The notes beneath the pieces were generated by a model. The model searched no databases and was not told the DNA's origin. It worked only from the letters and a program-made list of their open reading frames with translations. A program made the translations under genes and the position numbers. Shown here piece after piece: positions 1 through 9,272 of a DNA stretch of 64,000 bases. Source of the stretch: Floridanema evergladense (lineage in GTDB: Bacteria; Cyanobacteriota; Cyanobacteriia; Cyanobacteriales; Aerosakkonemataceae); the NCBI RefSeq assembly GCF_041929205.1, contig NZ_JBHFNT010000116.1; one strand, given 5' to 3'. Position 1 is the stretch's first letter; each line of letters begins with the position of its first letter.

Positions 1-994
1 TTTGATTTTCTGAAGAGTTGAGTAAAGCACTAATTTCAGCATTAATTTCTTTGATGGTTGGCATATCAAGACATTTGTCTAATGCCGCTTTAAATTGTAG
101 AGTATAACGCTGTTGTCGCTGTAAACGGTCTTGCAGTTCTTGACGAGTGTTTTCGGTTTGCAAAAGTAGTTGGGATTGTTCGTTGTAACGTTGTTGAATA
201 AAGGCGCATTGACGTTCTAATTCAGCGACTCTTTCTTGGCTACTTTCTAATTGGTGATTTAAGGTTTCTATTAATATTTGCTGACGTTGGGCGACTTGAT
301 GAGAAGCTTCTAATTCGCGGAATAAGCGGCCTAATTGTTCTTGGGTAGTATTTAATTCTTTGGATTGTTCGGCGAATTTGGCTTCTGCGGTTTGCGATCG
401 CTTAATCTGCGATTCCAATGCTCGGTTACACTCATCTAATAGTCTTTCTACATCCTGTACGTGAGTGAGTAAATCATTATTTTGCTGTTGCAGTGCTTCG
501 CTTAAATTTACCAACTCTAAAACATCAAAACTCTTTGCTTCTGTCTCAGAAATTTCTGAAACTTCAAGAGTTGGATTCGTAGAGTCAGCTATTTGTGTGC
601 CTTCGTTAGAGCTAGGAGAATCCTCAGAACTAGTAATTACTGGTTCAAATGCTTGTATTGTTTCTAAATTAATTTCAAACAGATTTCTCTCTTCTACCTC
701 TGCTGTTTCTGGCTGTGATTCTTTAGAAATGTCAAACCGCAATCCGCCAGCATCTCCAATAAATGATATCTTTTGCTGTTCTTCGGCTACTTCTTTTGTT
801 TCTTCATTCACTGGTTCCGGGGTGTTGGGCTTTGCTGTACTCGGTTTTTGAATTATAAAGGATATCTCTGATTGGTTTGGTTCGTTTTGTGTATCTAAAT
901 CTGCAACCGACTTAATATCATTGGATTCAGTCTCGTTAGGAGAGTTAGTCGGTTTTGGTATGGGGTTATCGAGGGGGTTTTGGGCTTCACTCAT
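1..994 (-). CDS. Coiled-coil protein, C-terminus beyond the window
   Basis: The reading frame starts at an ATG (992-994, read leftwards) and stays open to base 1, so about 331 residues are visible and the C-terminus is missing. The first 150 or so residues are acidic, rich in Asn, Pro, Ser and Glu, and look disordered. From about residue 165 the sequence becomes a long Gln/Glu/Leu-rich heptad pattern typical of a coiled coil. No catalytic motif, signal peptide or membrane segment is visible. It could be a scaffold or a cell-division or segregation-associated coiled-coil protein, but the family is not recognised. It is separated from csaB by about 110 bases and both read leftwards. Confidence 0.75.
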   Translation of the reverse strand, partial: MSEAQNPLDNPIPKPTNSPNETESNDIKSVADLDTQNEPNQSEISFIIQKPSTAKPNTPEPVNEETKEVAEEQQKISFIGDAGGLRFDISKESQPETAEVEERNLFEINLETIQAFEPVITSSEDSPSSNEGTQIADSTNPTLEVSEISETEAKSFDVLELVNLSEALQQQNNDLLTHVQDVERLLDECNRALESQIKRSQTAEAKFAEQSKELNTTQEQLGRLFRELEASHQVAQRQQILIETLNHQLESSQERVAELERQCAFIQQRYNEQSQLLLQTENTRQELQDRLQRQQRYTLQFKAALDKCLDMPTIKEINAEISALLNSSENQ

Positions 995-1106
995 GGCTCT
1001 AGTTCAAAAGAGTTAAGAATCCTGAATGCGTACTAGTCGTCGCATTGTGAATAGCCTATCTCAGATCGGCTGATTTATTCTAGGTTATTAGCAACATTTT
1101 TTCTTT

Positions 1107-2159
1107 TCAACTAGCTGCTAAAGCTTGAGTTAACAAATCTCGATGAATCAGAGATCTGTCTACTAATGACTGAATTTGTACTGCTGAGAGGCTATCACCG
1201 TTAGCATAGCAGTCTAACCAAGTTTGGGTAATTAATTTTGGCTCGTCAGGAATGTCAGTTAATTTCCATCCTGGGATAGACAGTTCTTGCATTAGTTGGC
1301 TAACTTTTGGGTCATAGCTGAGGGCGAAGCAACGACATTCGTGGGCTGCTGCCATAATCAGGCTATGGTAACGCATTCCGATCGCCATTTCCACTCCCTG
1401 AAATAGTCCTTTTAATTCTCTAGGATCTTCAAGTGTCAAAATTTTACTAGCACCGGGTAATTGTGACTCAATTGATTGGGCGATCGCTAAATCTTTGGCT
1501 TTCTGAAATGGTACCAATAAAATAAAGGCTTGAGTAGCTTTTTGAAAGTCAACTAAAGCTTTAGTTAAAATAGCAATTCTTTCTGGAGTTAATTGCGGAT
1601 GTTGGCGCAAAGTTACCGCTACTCTGGGGGCTGGTAAATCCCAAAGTCCTTTTACTGGTAAACTTTCTAATGCCCATACTGGATCGGGTGCTAAACAACA
1701 GGGTGTTTGCCAATTTAATAGTAGATTAGCGGAGGCTCGATCGCGCACGCTCACTAATTCACATTTGGCAAAAACTTGTTTCGCTATTGCTCTAATGATC
1801 GGACGTTCTAAAGGGCCAATTCCTTGCGCCCAAGCAATTGTTCTCAACCCTAATTGTCTGGCTAATCCCATCAATCCAGCATAATACATGGGACTAGCAA
1901 AACTTGTCACATCTTGCATTAAACTGCCACCACCCCAAATAAAAACTTGGGCGCTACGGATAACTTGGAAGACTTGCCAAGCTGACATTCGATCGTAACT
2001 TTCCACCTGATAACGCTGCTTTGTTTCTCGCGGATTTCCCGAAAGTACCAAAGGTTTGACGTTTGGTGGCAACATTTGTAACAACGAAGCTAACAATGCT
2101 TCATCTCCGCCATTGCCTTTGCCGTAATAACCACACAATACTGCCCGAATTTGCCCCAT
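1107..2159 (-). CDS. csaB: Polysaccharide pyruvyl transferase CsaB
   Basis: CsaB-type enzymes transfer pyruvyl groups to cell-surface polysaccharide, which can anchor S-layer proteins. The N-terminus carries the glycine-rich stretch GYYGKGNGGDEALL, followed by WGGGSLMQDV near residue 75 and MRYHSLIMAA in the C-terminal half, all hallmarks of the polysaccharide pyruvyl transferase family. The ATG at 2159 gives 350 residues beginning MGQIRAVLCGYYGKG, the usual start of the family. An upstream TTG at 2207 would add 16 residues that look non-native. The gene is monocistronic as far as can be seen. Confidence 0.85.
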   Translation of the reverse strand: MGQIRAVLCGYYGKGNGGDEALLASLLQMLPPNVKPLVLSGNPRETKQRYQVESYDRMSAWQVFQVIRSAQVFIWGGGSLMQDVTSFASPMYYAGLMGLARQLGLRTIAWAQGIGPLERPIIRAIAKQVFAKCELVSVRDRASANLLLNWQTPCCLAPDPVWALESLPVKGLWDLPAPRVAVTLRQHPQLTPERIAILTKALVDFQKATQAFILLVPFQKAKDLAIAQSIESQLPGASKILTLEDPRELKGLFQGVEMAIGMRYHSLIMAAAHECRCFALSYDPKVSQLMQELSIPGWKLTDIPDEPKLITQTWLDCYANGDSLSAVQIQSLVDRSLIHRDLLTQALAAS

Positions 2160-2418
2160 TAGATTTATTGCTCTTTGCTTGATATTCAGTTTAGGGCATT
2201 TCGGCAATCATTTTTTAGCTTAGGGGAGTGTTAGCGATCGCTATTTCACTCTCTATTATTTATTAAACATATATATTGTCATCTATCTAAATAGGTATAA
2301 ACATTTTTTATTCGTACAAAAAATATCTACAATTATTCTTTGTATTGCCACATAAACAGTAGTTAGAGAATATATATATTTGTAAATTCTCTTCAAATTA
2401 ACTGGTGGATGCAGCTTT

Positions 2419-2450
2419 GCAGGGGTGCAGGGGTGCAGGGGTGCAGGGGA
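2419..2450. repeat. Short tandem repeat, about four copies of GCAGGGGT
   Basis: The octamer gcaggggt is repeated head to tail, followed by a purine-rich tail and, on the other side, CCCCAGTC-type repeats at about 2490-2530. Such short tandemly repeated repetitive sequences are common between genes in filamentous cyanobacteria. The tract lies between the VWA gene and csaB. Confidence 0.8.
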
Positions 2451-2533
2451 GTAAGAAAAGTACCTAAGTTAAAACTCTCCAACTCAAAACTGCCCCAGTC
2501 TCCTTGTCCCCAGTCCCCAGTCCCCTGCTTCCT

Positions 2534-3781
2534 CTAGGAGTCGCTTTGTAAAATGGTTTTGGAAACGATGCGGGTTTTTTTGCGATCGGCCTCTGAAAGT
2601 TCTTGTCCTTCTTGTAGGCGAGTCGCACTTGTTTGTAAGACTGTGGCTGCGCCTTTATCGCCCATTTGTAAGGCAGTTTTTGCCGCAGTTTGTAACATTG
2701 TAGCTGCACCTGTGCGATCGCCTTGTTGTAATTTTGTTTCGGCAATTTGTGTTTGGCGATATTTCGCTAAAGCTAAAATTGATTTTTGCACTTGCGGATT
2801 TAAATTAGGTTGATAGTTCTGGACAAAATTACCTGTGACTGGGAAAACTTCCGAAAGTAATCCTTCTTTGCCTTGCACTGGATCGTCGTACCGAACTTGT
2901 AAATTAGCTAAAGTTTGCTCACCTTCAGGCATTTGTCCAATATAAAGGTTAGCTAAAATTACCCGTTGTTGTGCTGTCATTAAATCTCCCAATCTCACGG
3001 AGAATTTATCGCCTTCTGGTTGCACTGGTAATTCGATTGTATCTGGGAAAACTTGAGCGATCGGTTTTAATTCAGCCAACCTCACTTTCGGCATTAAAGA
3101 AAATAGCAAATAAGCATTAGTTAAACCTACTGATTGAATCCGATTAAACAATCGACCAAAAGCATCAACGGCTTGTTCTGGCTTTTCAATATAAGACAAA
3201 GTACCGCTACCAGCATCAGCAATTTTCTCTAAAACATCTTGGTTCCAATGTACACCAAAACCTAAAGAATTCAGGGTTAATTTATAACCTGCTGCTAATT
3301 GCGCTAACTTCAAACATTTTTCATTATCACCATGCTCATTTTCGCCATCAGTTAATAAAAAAGCTTGAGAAATAGCATCTTTTTTCCCCTTAGCCATTTC
3401 TTCAATTCCCAGACGCAAACCTTCATCAATAGCAGTTCCACCATCAGCTTTCAGTTGATTAATTTGATCCTTAATTTTCTTGCGATCTTCTATTGTTTGA
3501 TTAGCAACTAATACTTTAGCACGATGATCGAACATGATAACAGAAAGCCGATCGCCCGACTTCAACTTATCCACCAATTGTCCAGCTGCCTGTTTCACCG
3601 TTTCCAACGGTCTACCATTCATCGAACCAGAATGATCTAAAATCAGACACAAATTCAGCGGTACATTTTCGACGAATTCACCAGGAACTGCGGAAACAGA
3701 AATCTCCAACTGACGCTGACTCGTAGATTGAGTCGCATCCAAATTGCCATCATTTAACAGCGGTTGCAAACCAACTTTCAT
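2534..3781 (-). CDS. VWA (von Willebrand factor A) domain protein
   Basis: The VWA domain begins near residue 40 and carries the metal-ion-dependent adhesion site DHSGSMN (DxSxS), followed by TAIDEGLRLG and FLLTDGENEHGD, which supply the later MIDAS residues. The 415-residue layout is VWA domain, middle beta-rich segment, then a C-terminal helical part. This matches single-gene cyanobacterial VWA proteins of unknown partner. There is no signal peptide or membrane segment, so it is probably cytoplasmic. The ATG at 3781 is the only plausible start. The substrate or binding partner cannot be told from the sequence. Confidence 0.8.
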   Translation of the reverse strand: MKVGLQPLLNDGNLDATQSTSQRQLEISVSAVPGEFVENVPLNLCLILDHSGSMNGRPLETVKQAAGQLVDKLKSGDRLSVIMFDHRAKVLVANQTIEDRKKIKDQINQLKADGGTAIDEGLRLGIEEMAKGKKDAISQAFLLTDGENEHGDNEKCLKLAQLAAGYKLTLNSLGFGVHWNQDVLEKIADAGSGTLSYIEKPEQAVDAFGRLFNRIQSVGLTNAYLLFSLMPKVRLAELKPIAQVFPDTIELPVQPEGDKFSVRLGDLMTAQQRVILANLYIGQMPEGEQTLANLQVRYDDPVQGKEGLLSEVFPVTGNFVQNYQPNLNPQVQKSILALAKYRQTQIAETKLQQGDRTGAATMLQTAAKTALQMGDKGAATVLQTSATRLQEGQELSEADRKKTRIVSKTILQSDS

Positions 3782-3980
3782 AAATCTGTACTCCCAAGGC
3801 AGAAAAACAGGAATATCATTTACCTCACGTCAAACTCACGGGTTTACGCACCTAAACTTTAGGATAAAACACTATAAGCGGTGTAGGGATCACTACAAGA
3901 TTTATACTTCAGGCGTATCCCAGACCGCGTTACTATGAAAAATACACAATGCCACAAATTTAATTGGGCGGAACGCGCTT

Positions 3981-4670
3981 ATGGAATCACCTATTAAGGC
4001 TGTTCAAGCTCCGTACTACGGAGATGCCTTTTCCCGAACACCCCCTCCAGACTTACCTTCCTTGTTGTTGAAGGAACGGATTATTTATCTGGGATTGCCG
4101 TTGTTTTCTTCAGATGAGATAAAAAATCAAGTAGGTGTAGACGTAACCGAGTTAATCATTGCCCAACTGCTTTACTTGCAATACGAAGACCCGGAAAAGC
4201 CCATCTCCATCTACATCAATTCTACTGGTACATCTTGGTACACGGGAGATGCGATCGGTTTTGAAACCGAAGCCTTTGCGATTTGCGATACTATCAACTA
4301 CATTAAGCCCCCAGTCAACACCATTTGTCTAGGTCAGGCAATGGGCACCGCCGCCATGATCCTCGCCGCAGGCACCAAAGGCTGTAGAGCCAGTTTACCC
4401 CATGCCACGATCGTACTCAACCAAGCTCGCACCGGATTTCGCGGACAAGCGACAGACATTCAAATTCAAGCGCGAGAAGTTTTGGAAAACAAACGCGCCA
4501 TAGTCGATATCTTTGCCAGAAATACTGGTCAAACTCCAGAAAAAATTGCCAAAGATATGGAACGGATGTTTTACTTAACTCCCGAACAAGCCAAAGAATA
4601 CGGGATTATCGATCGGGTTTTGGAAAGTACCAAAGACCTACCCCAACCAATCCCAGCACTTCACGGTTAA
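3981..4670 (+). CDS. clpR: ClpR, catalytically inactive ClpP paralogue
   Basis: This 229-residue protein has the ClpP fold pattern (IYINSTG, LGQAMGTAAM, LPHATIVLNQ, GQATDIQI, EQAKEYGIID) but lacks the whole catalytic triad. Gly122 replaces the nucleophilic Ser, Asn147 replaces the His and Met196 replaces the Asp. That defines ClpR, which in cyanobacteria forms the mixed ClpP3/R protease core. It lies 34 bases upstream of clpP3 in the same orientation, the conserved clpR-clpP3 order. The long N-terminal extension is also typical of ClpR. Confidence 0.95.
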   Translation: MESPIKAVQAPYYGDAFSRTPPPDLPSLLLKERIIYLGLPLFSSDEIKNQVGVDVTELIIAQLLYLQYEDPEKPISIYINSTGTSWYTGDAIGFETEAFAICDTINYIKPPVNTICLGQAMGTAAMILAAGTKGCRASLPHATIVLNQARTGFRGQATDIQIQAREVLENKRAIVDIFARNTGQTPEKIAKDMERMFYLTPEQAKEYGIIDRVLESTKDLPQPIPALHG

Positions 4671-4704
4671 ATCTTAACTTAATTACAAAAAGGAAGAAAG
4701 TATT

Positions 4705-5331
4705 ATGCCGATCGGCGTTCCTAGAGTCCCCTTTCGTTTCCCTGGCGAACCTTATACCCAGTGGATTAATATTTACGATCGTCTTGCTTTAGAAAGAATC
4801 ATCTTCCTCAGCGGCGAAGTCACCGATGGCATGGCTAACGCCATTATCGCTCGCTTGCTGTACCTAGATTCAGACGACCAAAGCAAGGACATCTACATCT
4901 ACATTAACTCTCCCGGTGGTTCAGTCACCGCAGGTTTAGCCATTTACGACACCATGCAGCACGTTAAATCTAACGTAGTTACAATTTGCGTTGGTTTAGC
5001 TGCTTCAATGGGTTCGTTTCTGTTAGGTGCAGGGACAAAAGGTAAACGTTTAGCCTTACCTCACTCCCGAATTATGATTCACCAACCATCAGGCGGTACC
5101 AGAGGACAAGCAACAGACATTGACATTGAAGCTAGAGAAATTCTGAGAATTCGTCGTCAACTCAATGAAATCTATGTCAAAATGACTGGTCAGACCTTGG
5201 AAAAGATCGAAAAAGACATGGATCGTGACTTTTTCATGTCTGCTGAACAAGCCAAAGAGTACGGTTTAATTGATAAAGTAATTGACGATCGTGCTCCCGA
5301 AGCTAAAGCAGAAACTCTCGTCACTCGCTAG
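4705..5331 (+). CDS. clpP3: ATP-dependent Clp protease proteolytic subunit ClpP3
   Basis: The protein has 208 residues with an intact Ser101-His126-Asp175 triad, seen in GLAASMGS, MIHQPSGG and DMDRDFFMS. It has the usual IYINSPGG oxyanion segment and the C-terminal AKEYGLID. It supplies the active sites of the ClpP3/R core that works with the ClpC chaperone in cyanobacteria. A purine-rich ribosome site (AAAGGAAGAAAG) precedes the ATG. It is co-transcribed with clpR by position and followed by a strong hairpin. Confidence 0.95.
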   Translation: MPIGVPRVPFRFPGEPYTQWINIYDRLALERIIFLSGEVTDGMANAIIARLLYLDSDDQSKDIYIYINSPGGSVTAGLAIYDTMQHVKSNVVTICVGLAASMGSFLLGAGTKGKRLALPHSRIMIHQPSGGTRGQATDIDIEAREILRIRRQLNEIYVKMTGQTLEKIEKDMDRDFFMSAEQAKEYGLIDKVIDDRAPEAKAETLVTR

Positions 5332-5355
5332 GGTTAATTCAGATTAAGTGAGTTG

Positions 5356-5405
5356 TTGCGCTTGAGCACTCTTATCCCAGCGCTAATAAGAGTGTTCAAG
5401 CGCAA
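5356..5405 (+). terminator. Inverted repeat after clpP3, probable terminator
   Basis: The arms TTGCGCTTGAGCACTCTTAT and ATAAGAGTGTTCAAGCGCAA pair over about 20 bases with one mismatch, around a loop of roughly 10 bases. There is no long T-run, so it may act as an mRNA-stabilising hairpin as well as a terminator. Confidence 0.65.
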
Positions 5406-5474
5406 TAAATTACAAATCTAAAATTGGTTAGCTCTGCCTTTGCTATCATCGGCATATATTTAAAATTCACTTCA

Positions 5475-6077
5475 ATGAACTTGGCAGATTGTTATCGATT
5501 ACTGGAGCTTAAGTCTGGTTCTTCAAGAGAGGAAATTAAAGCCTCTTATCGTCGCTTGGTAAGAAAGTATCATCCTGATGTCAATCCTGACGATCGACAA
5601 GCGAAAGAAAAGTTTATTGCTATTCAGGAAGCTTACGAGTTTCTGATGGAAAATGTCAAGGAACCAGAAGTTCCTCCAGAGTCAAAGGCGAGTCAACAAC
5701 AGGTATCTACAGCAGCAAAAGTCAAAGTAACTAAGACTAATAAAGTAAAAACTATTGATATTCAACCGCCACTTTCACCAGAAGAACAAAAGTTAAAGTG
5801 GCAATCTTATAATCAACTGCAAGTTTTGTTGAGAGATCAGCGGTATCCTAGAGCGATCGCACTAGTAGAAGGACTAGCGCAACGTCTCCCCGAAGATTTA
5901 GAAGTACGTCAATGGCAAGCAATTACTTATCAGCGTACAGGTCGGCATTTTGTCGATCGCAAACAACTAGAAAAAGCCAGAATTTATCTCAAAAAAGCCC
6001 TAAAAATCGACCCACACAATCGTTCCCTCTGGCTAGAAGTTGAAAGAGACTTCCGTCGCATCGAACAAATATATTAA
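5475..6077 (+). CDS. DnaJ-domain protein with C-terminal TPR-like region
   Basis: The J domain occupies residues 1-65 and has the HPD tripeptide in KYHPDVNP. A Lys/Pro-rich linker follows, then a C-terminal helical region with TPR-like character (YLKKALKIDPHNRSLW). The ATG at 5475 places the J domain at the very N-terminus. A TTG at 5424 is a less likely start. J proteins stimulate DnaK ATPase, and short J-TPR proteins of this build are common in cyanobacteria, but the client is unknown. There is no membrane segment. Confidence 0.85.
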   Translation: MNLADCYRLLELKSGSSREEIKASYRRLVRKYHPDVNPDDRQAKEKFIAIQEAYEFLMENVKEPEVPPESKASQQQVSTAAKVKVTKTNKVKTIDIQPPLSPEEQKLKWQSYNQLQVLLRDQRYPRAIALVEGLAQRLPEDLEVRQWQAITYQRTGRHFVDRKQLEKARIYLKKALKIDPHNRSLWLEVERDFRRIEQIY

Positions 6078-6168
6078 ATTGTCAATTCGCATTTGTCATT
6101 AGTCATCTGTTAAACTCTTTACTAACATCCAATGACAAATGACTATTTATTAATTTATTAAAGGGGTT

Positions 6169-6429
6169 ATGACTGAATCTAAAATTACAGTAACAATTAA
6201 ATTGTTTGCTGCTTATCAAGAAGCTTACGGCGTACCAGAATTAGTGAGAGAATTTCCCTCAGAAACTTCTGTCGGCAAAGTATTAGAAAATATCATTGCC
6301 GAACATCCAGAACTTGCTCAATGGCGAGAAATTACTCGTTTTGGTGTCAATCTTCAGTTTGTAGAACCGGATACAATTTTGCAAGACGGCGATGAAGTGG
6401 TGTTTATTCCCCCTGTGAGTGGCGGTTAA
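6169..6429 (+). CDS. MoaD/ThiS-family ubiquitin-like sulfur carrier (first of two)
   Basis: This 86-residue protein has the ubiquitin-like pattern of MoaD/ThiS and ends in the essential diglycine (PPVSGG). Family members are thiocarboxylated at the terminal Gly and donate sulfur for molybdopterin, thiamine or cysteine synthesis. Its 86-residue length and VKLFAAYQEA-like start favour the MoaD side. An A/G-rich ribosome site (AAAGGGG) precedes the ATG. Its partner enzyme is not adjacent, though a second carrier of the same family lies beside threonine synthase about 3 kb downstream. Confidence 0.85.
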   Translation: MTESKITVTIKLFAAYQEAYGVPELVREFPSETSVGKVLENIIAEHPELAQWREITRFGVNLQFVEPDTILQDGDEVVFIPPVSGG

Positions 6430-6437
6430 TACAAGTA

Positions 6438-6481
6438 CGTTGTTGCGCTTCAGCGCCTTTCCCACTGAAGCGGGAACAACG
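6438..6481 (+). terminator. Imperfect hairpin after the sulfur-carrier gene
   Basis: CGTTGTTGCGCTTCAG pairs with CTGAAGCGGGAACAACG with one bulge. There is no T-run. It resembles the hairpin after clpP3 and may belong to the same dispersed hairpin family. Confidence 0.5.
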
Positions 6482-6604
6482 AACTGAGTTTGTTTAAGTC
6501 TTAAGAATATGTGAGTTGATTTTAGGGAAAATTAAAATTTGAACTGCATAAGTTCTTAATTACTAGAGATATCAGTTTTTCAGGAGTTAAATTTAATTAA
6601 AACG

Positions 6605-7596
6605 ATGCGTTTACCAAAACTCGGAATTGCTACATTTATTGCTTTACTCACTGTTGTTGCAGATACTTCTATTAGTTTATATTCCTTGACAAGTTTGCCA
6701 GTGCCAAAAGTTTTGGCGCAGACAAATAGTGAAAAGAAAGCTGAGGCATCTCGACTTTTTATGCAAGGACTTCAGCAGTCGGAACGGAGTCAATTTAGGG
6801 AAGCATTGCAATCTTTTCAACAGGCGTTAATTATTTATCGGGAAATTGGCGATCGCTCTGGTGAAGGAAGATCTCTAGGAAATTTAGGAGGTGCTTACAG
6901 TTCCCTGAGAGACTACCACAAGGCAATTGATTATCATCAGCAGAGTTTAGCTATTTTCCGGGCAATAGGCGATCGCTCTGGTGAAGGAAGATCTCTAGGA
7001 AATCTGGGTCTTGCTTACCGTTTCCTGAGAGACTACCACAAGGCAATTGATTACCATCAGCAAAGTTTAGTTATTTTCCAGGAAACAATACTCAACCTTT
7101 AATTGGTTCCCAAGCTAAAGAAGCAACAATTAAATCTCAAATCTCCCAAGCTAACATTATTCACTTCGCCACACACGGACTTTTAGATTATGGAGAACTG
7201 CAAGGAAAATATCGGGCTGGAGTACCGGGCGCATTAGCATTTACACCCGACGAAAAAGAAGATGGTTTGCTGACTTCTGATGAAATTCTCGATTTAAAAT
7301 TGAATGCTTCCTTAGTAGTTTTAAGTGCTTGTGATACTGGGAGAGGACAACTTACAGGTGATGGCGTAGTTGGATTATCTCGCGCTTTTATTACTGCGGG
7401 AACACCCAGCATTGTTGTTTCTTTGTGGGCGGTTCCTGATGCACCAACCTCTGATTTAATGAAGGAATTTTATCAGCAAATGCGGACAAATCCGAATAAG
7501 GCGCAAGCGTTACGTCAGGCAATGTTAACTATTATGAAAACTCGCCCTCATCCGAAAGATTGGGCAGCTTTCACTTTAATCGGAGAAGCATTTTAG
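6605..7596 (+). pseudogene. Remnant of a secreted TPR-CHAT protein (internal deletion and frame change)
   Basis: The 5' part (6605-7102) encodes a signal-peptide-like N-terminus and two and a half kinesin-light-chain-type TPRs (DYHKAIDYHQQSLAIF). From about 7081 a different frame encodes the C-terminal half of a CHAT caspase-like domain with HFATHG (catalytic His) and VLSACDTG (catalytic Cys), and ends at 7596. Intact members carry further TPRs and the first half of the CHAT domain between these two parts. The locus has therefore lost a central segment and the join is out of frame. The CHAT part could start at the ATG at 7267, but that would lack the catalytic His. Confidence 0.8.
6847..7079 (+). 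repeat. Two near-identical 120-base TPR-coding repeats
   Basis: The unit starting at about 6847 (ggcgatcgctctggtgaagg) recurs at about 6967 with only a few changes. Each unit encodes one 40-residue TPR. Such identical units favour recombination and may explain the deletion in this gene. Confidence 0.8.
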
Positions 7597-7858
7597 AAGA
7601 GAAGGGACTGGGGACTAGGGACTGGGTACAGGGAAAGTTTTCACTTGTAGGGGCGGGTTTAGCAGATAAGGTTGTGTTCACAGCAGAGGAGTTAACAACA
7701 AAACCCGCCCTGAATAGAGTTTTCTTGCCCCTGTGTTCCCCTGCCCAAATCAATCCCGACAAAAAAGGTCGGATATGTTTGACGCGATTTTGGGGGCGTG
7801 ATAGCATTTCAAAAAGTTGATAGTTCGGCAGATTTTCAGAGCGAGAGAGAGCAAGATC

Positions 7859-9163
7859 ATGACCCAGGCAATTACAACCCAAAACCAAGGAAAGATAAGC
7901 ACCGTTAAAGGTTTGAAGTGTAAAGAGTGTGGTGCTGAATACGAAGCTAAGGCAATTCACGTTTGCGAATTCTGTTTTGGCCCGTTGGAAGTAGCTTATG
8001 ATTACGATGCTCTTCGTCGTTCTGTGACTCGCGAAAGTATTCAAGCTGGCCCAAATTCGATTTGGCGTTATCGGGCATTTTTGCCTGTGGAAACGGAAAA
8101 CCCCATTGATGTGGGAACTGGGATGACTCCCCTTGTTCGCGCTAACCGTTTGGCTCGTCGCCTGGGTTTGAAAAAGCTTTATATTAAAAACGATGCAGTC
8201 AATATGCCTACCCTCAGCTTCAAAGATAGGGTGGTATCGGTGGCTTTGACTCGCGCTCGTGAGTTGGGTTTTACTACGGTTTCTTGTGCGAGTACTGGTA
8301 ACTTGGCTAATTCTACAGCTGCGATCGCAGCCCACGCCGGACTCGACTGCTGCGTATTCATCCCCGCCGACTTGGAAGCCGGAAAAATCCTGGGTACACT
8401 GATTTATGGCCCTACCGTGATGGCAGTGCAAGGAAACTACGACCAAGTAAACCGCCTCTGTTGTGAAGTTGCAAATACACAAGGTTGGGGATTTGTCAAT
8501 ATTAATTTGCGTCCCTATTACTCCGAAGGTTCCAAAACTTTAGGTTACGAAGTTGCCGAACAACTCGGTTGGGAATTACCAGATCATATAGTTGCACCTT
8601 TGGCTTCTGGTTCTTTGTTCACCAAGATTTACAAAGGTTTCCAAGAATTTATTAAAGTCGGTTTAGTTGCAGATAAGAGCGTGAGATTTAGCGGCGCACA
8701 AGCGGAAGGTTGTTCTCCCATTGCTCAAGCTTTCCGGGAAAATCGGGATTTTGTGCAACCAGTAAAACCGAGTACAATTGCAAAATCGATCGCAATTGGC
8801 AACCCAGCAGACGGCATCTATGCCTTAGAAGTCGCCCGGAAAACAGGCGGTAACATCGAATCAGTCAACGATGCCGAAATTATTGAAGGCATGAAGCTAC
8901 TCGCAGAAACTGAAGGCATTTTCACCGAAACCGCAGGCGGAACCACAATTGCCGTACTGAAAAAATTAGTCGAAGCTGGTAAAATTGACCCCGAAGAAAC
9001 CACAGTAGTTTACATTACCGGAAACGGTTTGAAAACTCAGGAAGCAGTTCAAGGTTACATCGGCGAACCTTTAACAATTGAACCAAAATTAGACAGTTTC
9101 GAGCGTGCTTTGGAACGTTCTCGTACCTTAGAACGCCTCGACTGGCAACAAGTACTTGTATAA
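7859..9163 (+). CDS. thrC: Threonine synthase
   Basis: This PLP enzyme converts O-phosphohomoserine to threonine. The N-terminus has a zinc-ribbon-like pair of CxxC motifs (Cys21/24 and Cys36/39), and LSFKDR carries the PLP lysine (Lys122). CASTGNLANS binds the cofactor phosphate. The 434-residue length fits the family. The ATG at 7859 follows a GAGAGAG ribosome site; a TTG at 7817 is less likely. A sulfur-carrier gene lies about 110 bases downstream in the same direction, an association also known elsewhere. Confidence 0.93.
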   Translation: MTQAITTQNQGKISTVKGLKCKECGAEYEAKAIHVCEFCFGPLEVAYDYDALRRSVTRESIQAGPNSIWRYRAFLPVETENPIDVGTGMTPLVRANRLARRLGLKKLYIKNDAVNMPTLSFKDRVVSVALTRARELGFTTVSCASTGNLANSTAAIAAHAGLDCCVFIPADLEAGKILGTLIYGPTVMAVQGNYDQVNRLCCEVANTQGWGFVNINLRPYYSEGSKTLGYEVAEQLGWELPDHIVAPLASGSLFTKIYKGFQEFIKVGLVADKSVRFSGAQAEGCSPIAQAFRENRDFVQPVKPSTIAKSIAIGNPADGIYALEVARKTGGNIESVNDAEIIEGMKLLAETEGIFTETAGGTTIAVLKKLVEAGKIDPEETTVVYITGNGLKTQEAVQGYIGEPLTIEPKLDSFERALERSRTLERLDWQQVLV

Positions 9164-9272
9164 GTATTAGCTTTTTGCGTTTTGCGATCGTGCTAATAGA
9201 TAATGGGTAATCGGTGGAAAAAAACACCAATTACCCATTAATAATCACCAATGACCAATTACCGAATTAACT

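Noticed and set aside
2464..2745. 93-codon minus-strand frame overlapping the VWA gene 3' end
   Set aside because: Mostly inside the VWA gene in another frame and extending into simple repeats.
7571..8482. A 303-codon minus-strand open frame opposite threonine synthase
   Set aside because: It lies fully antisense to a clear threonine synthase, has no ribosome site or domain, and its composition reflects the opposite strand.
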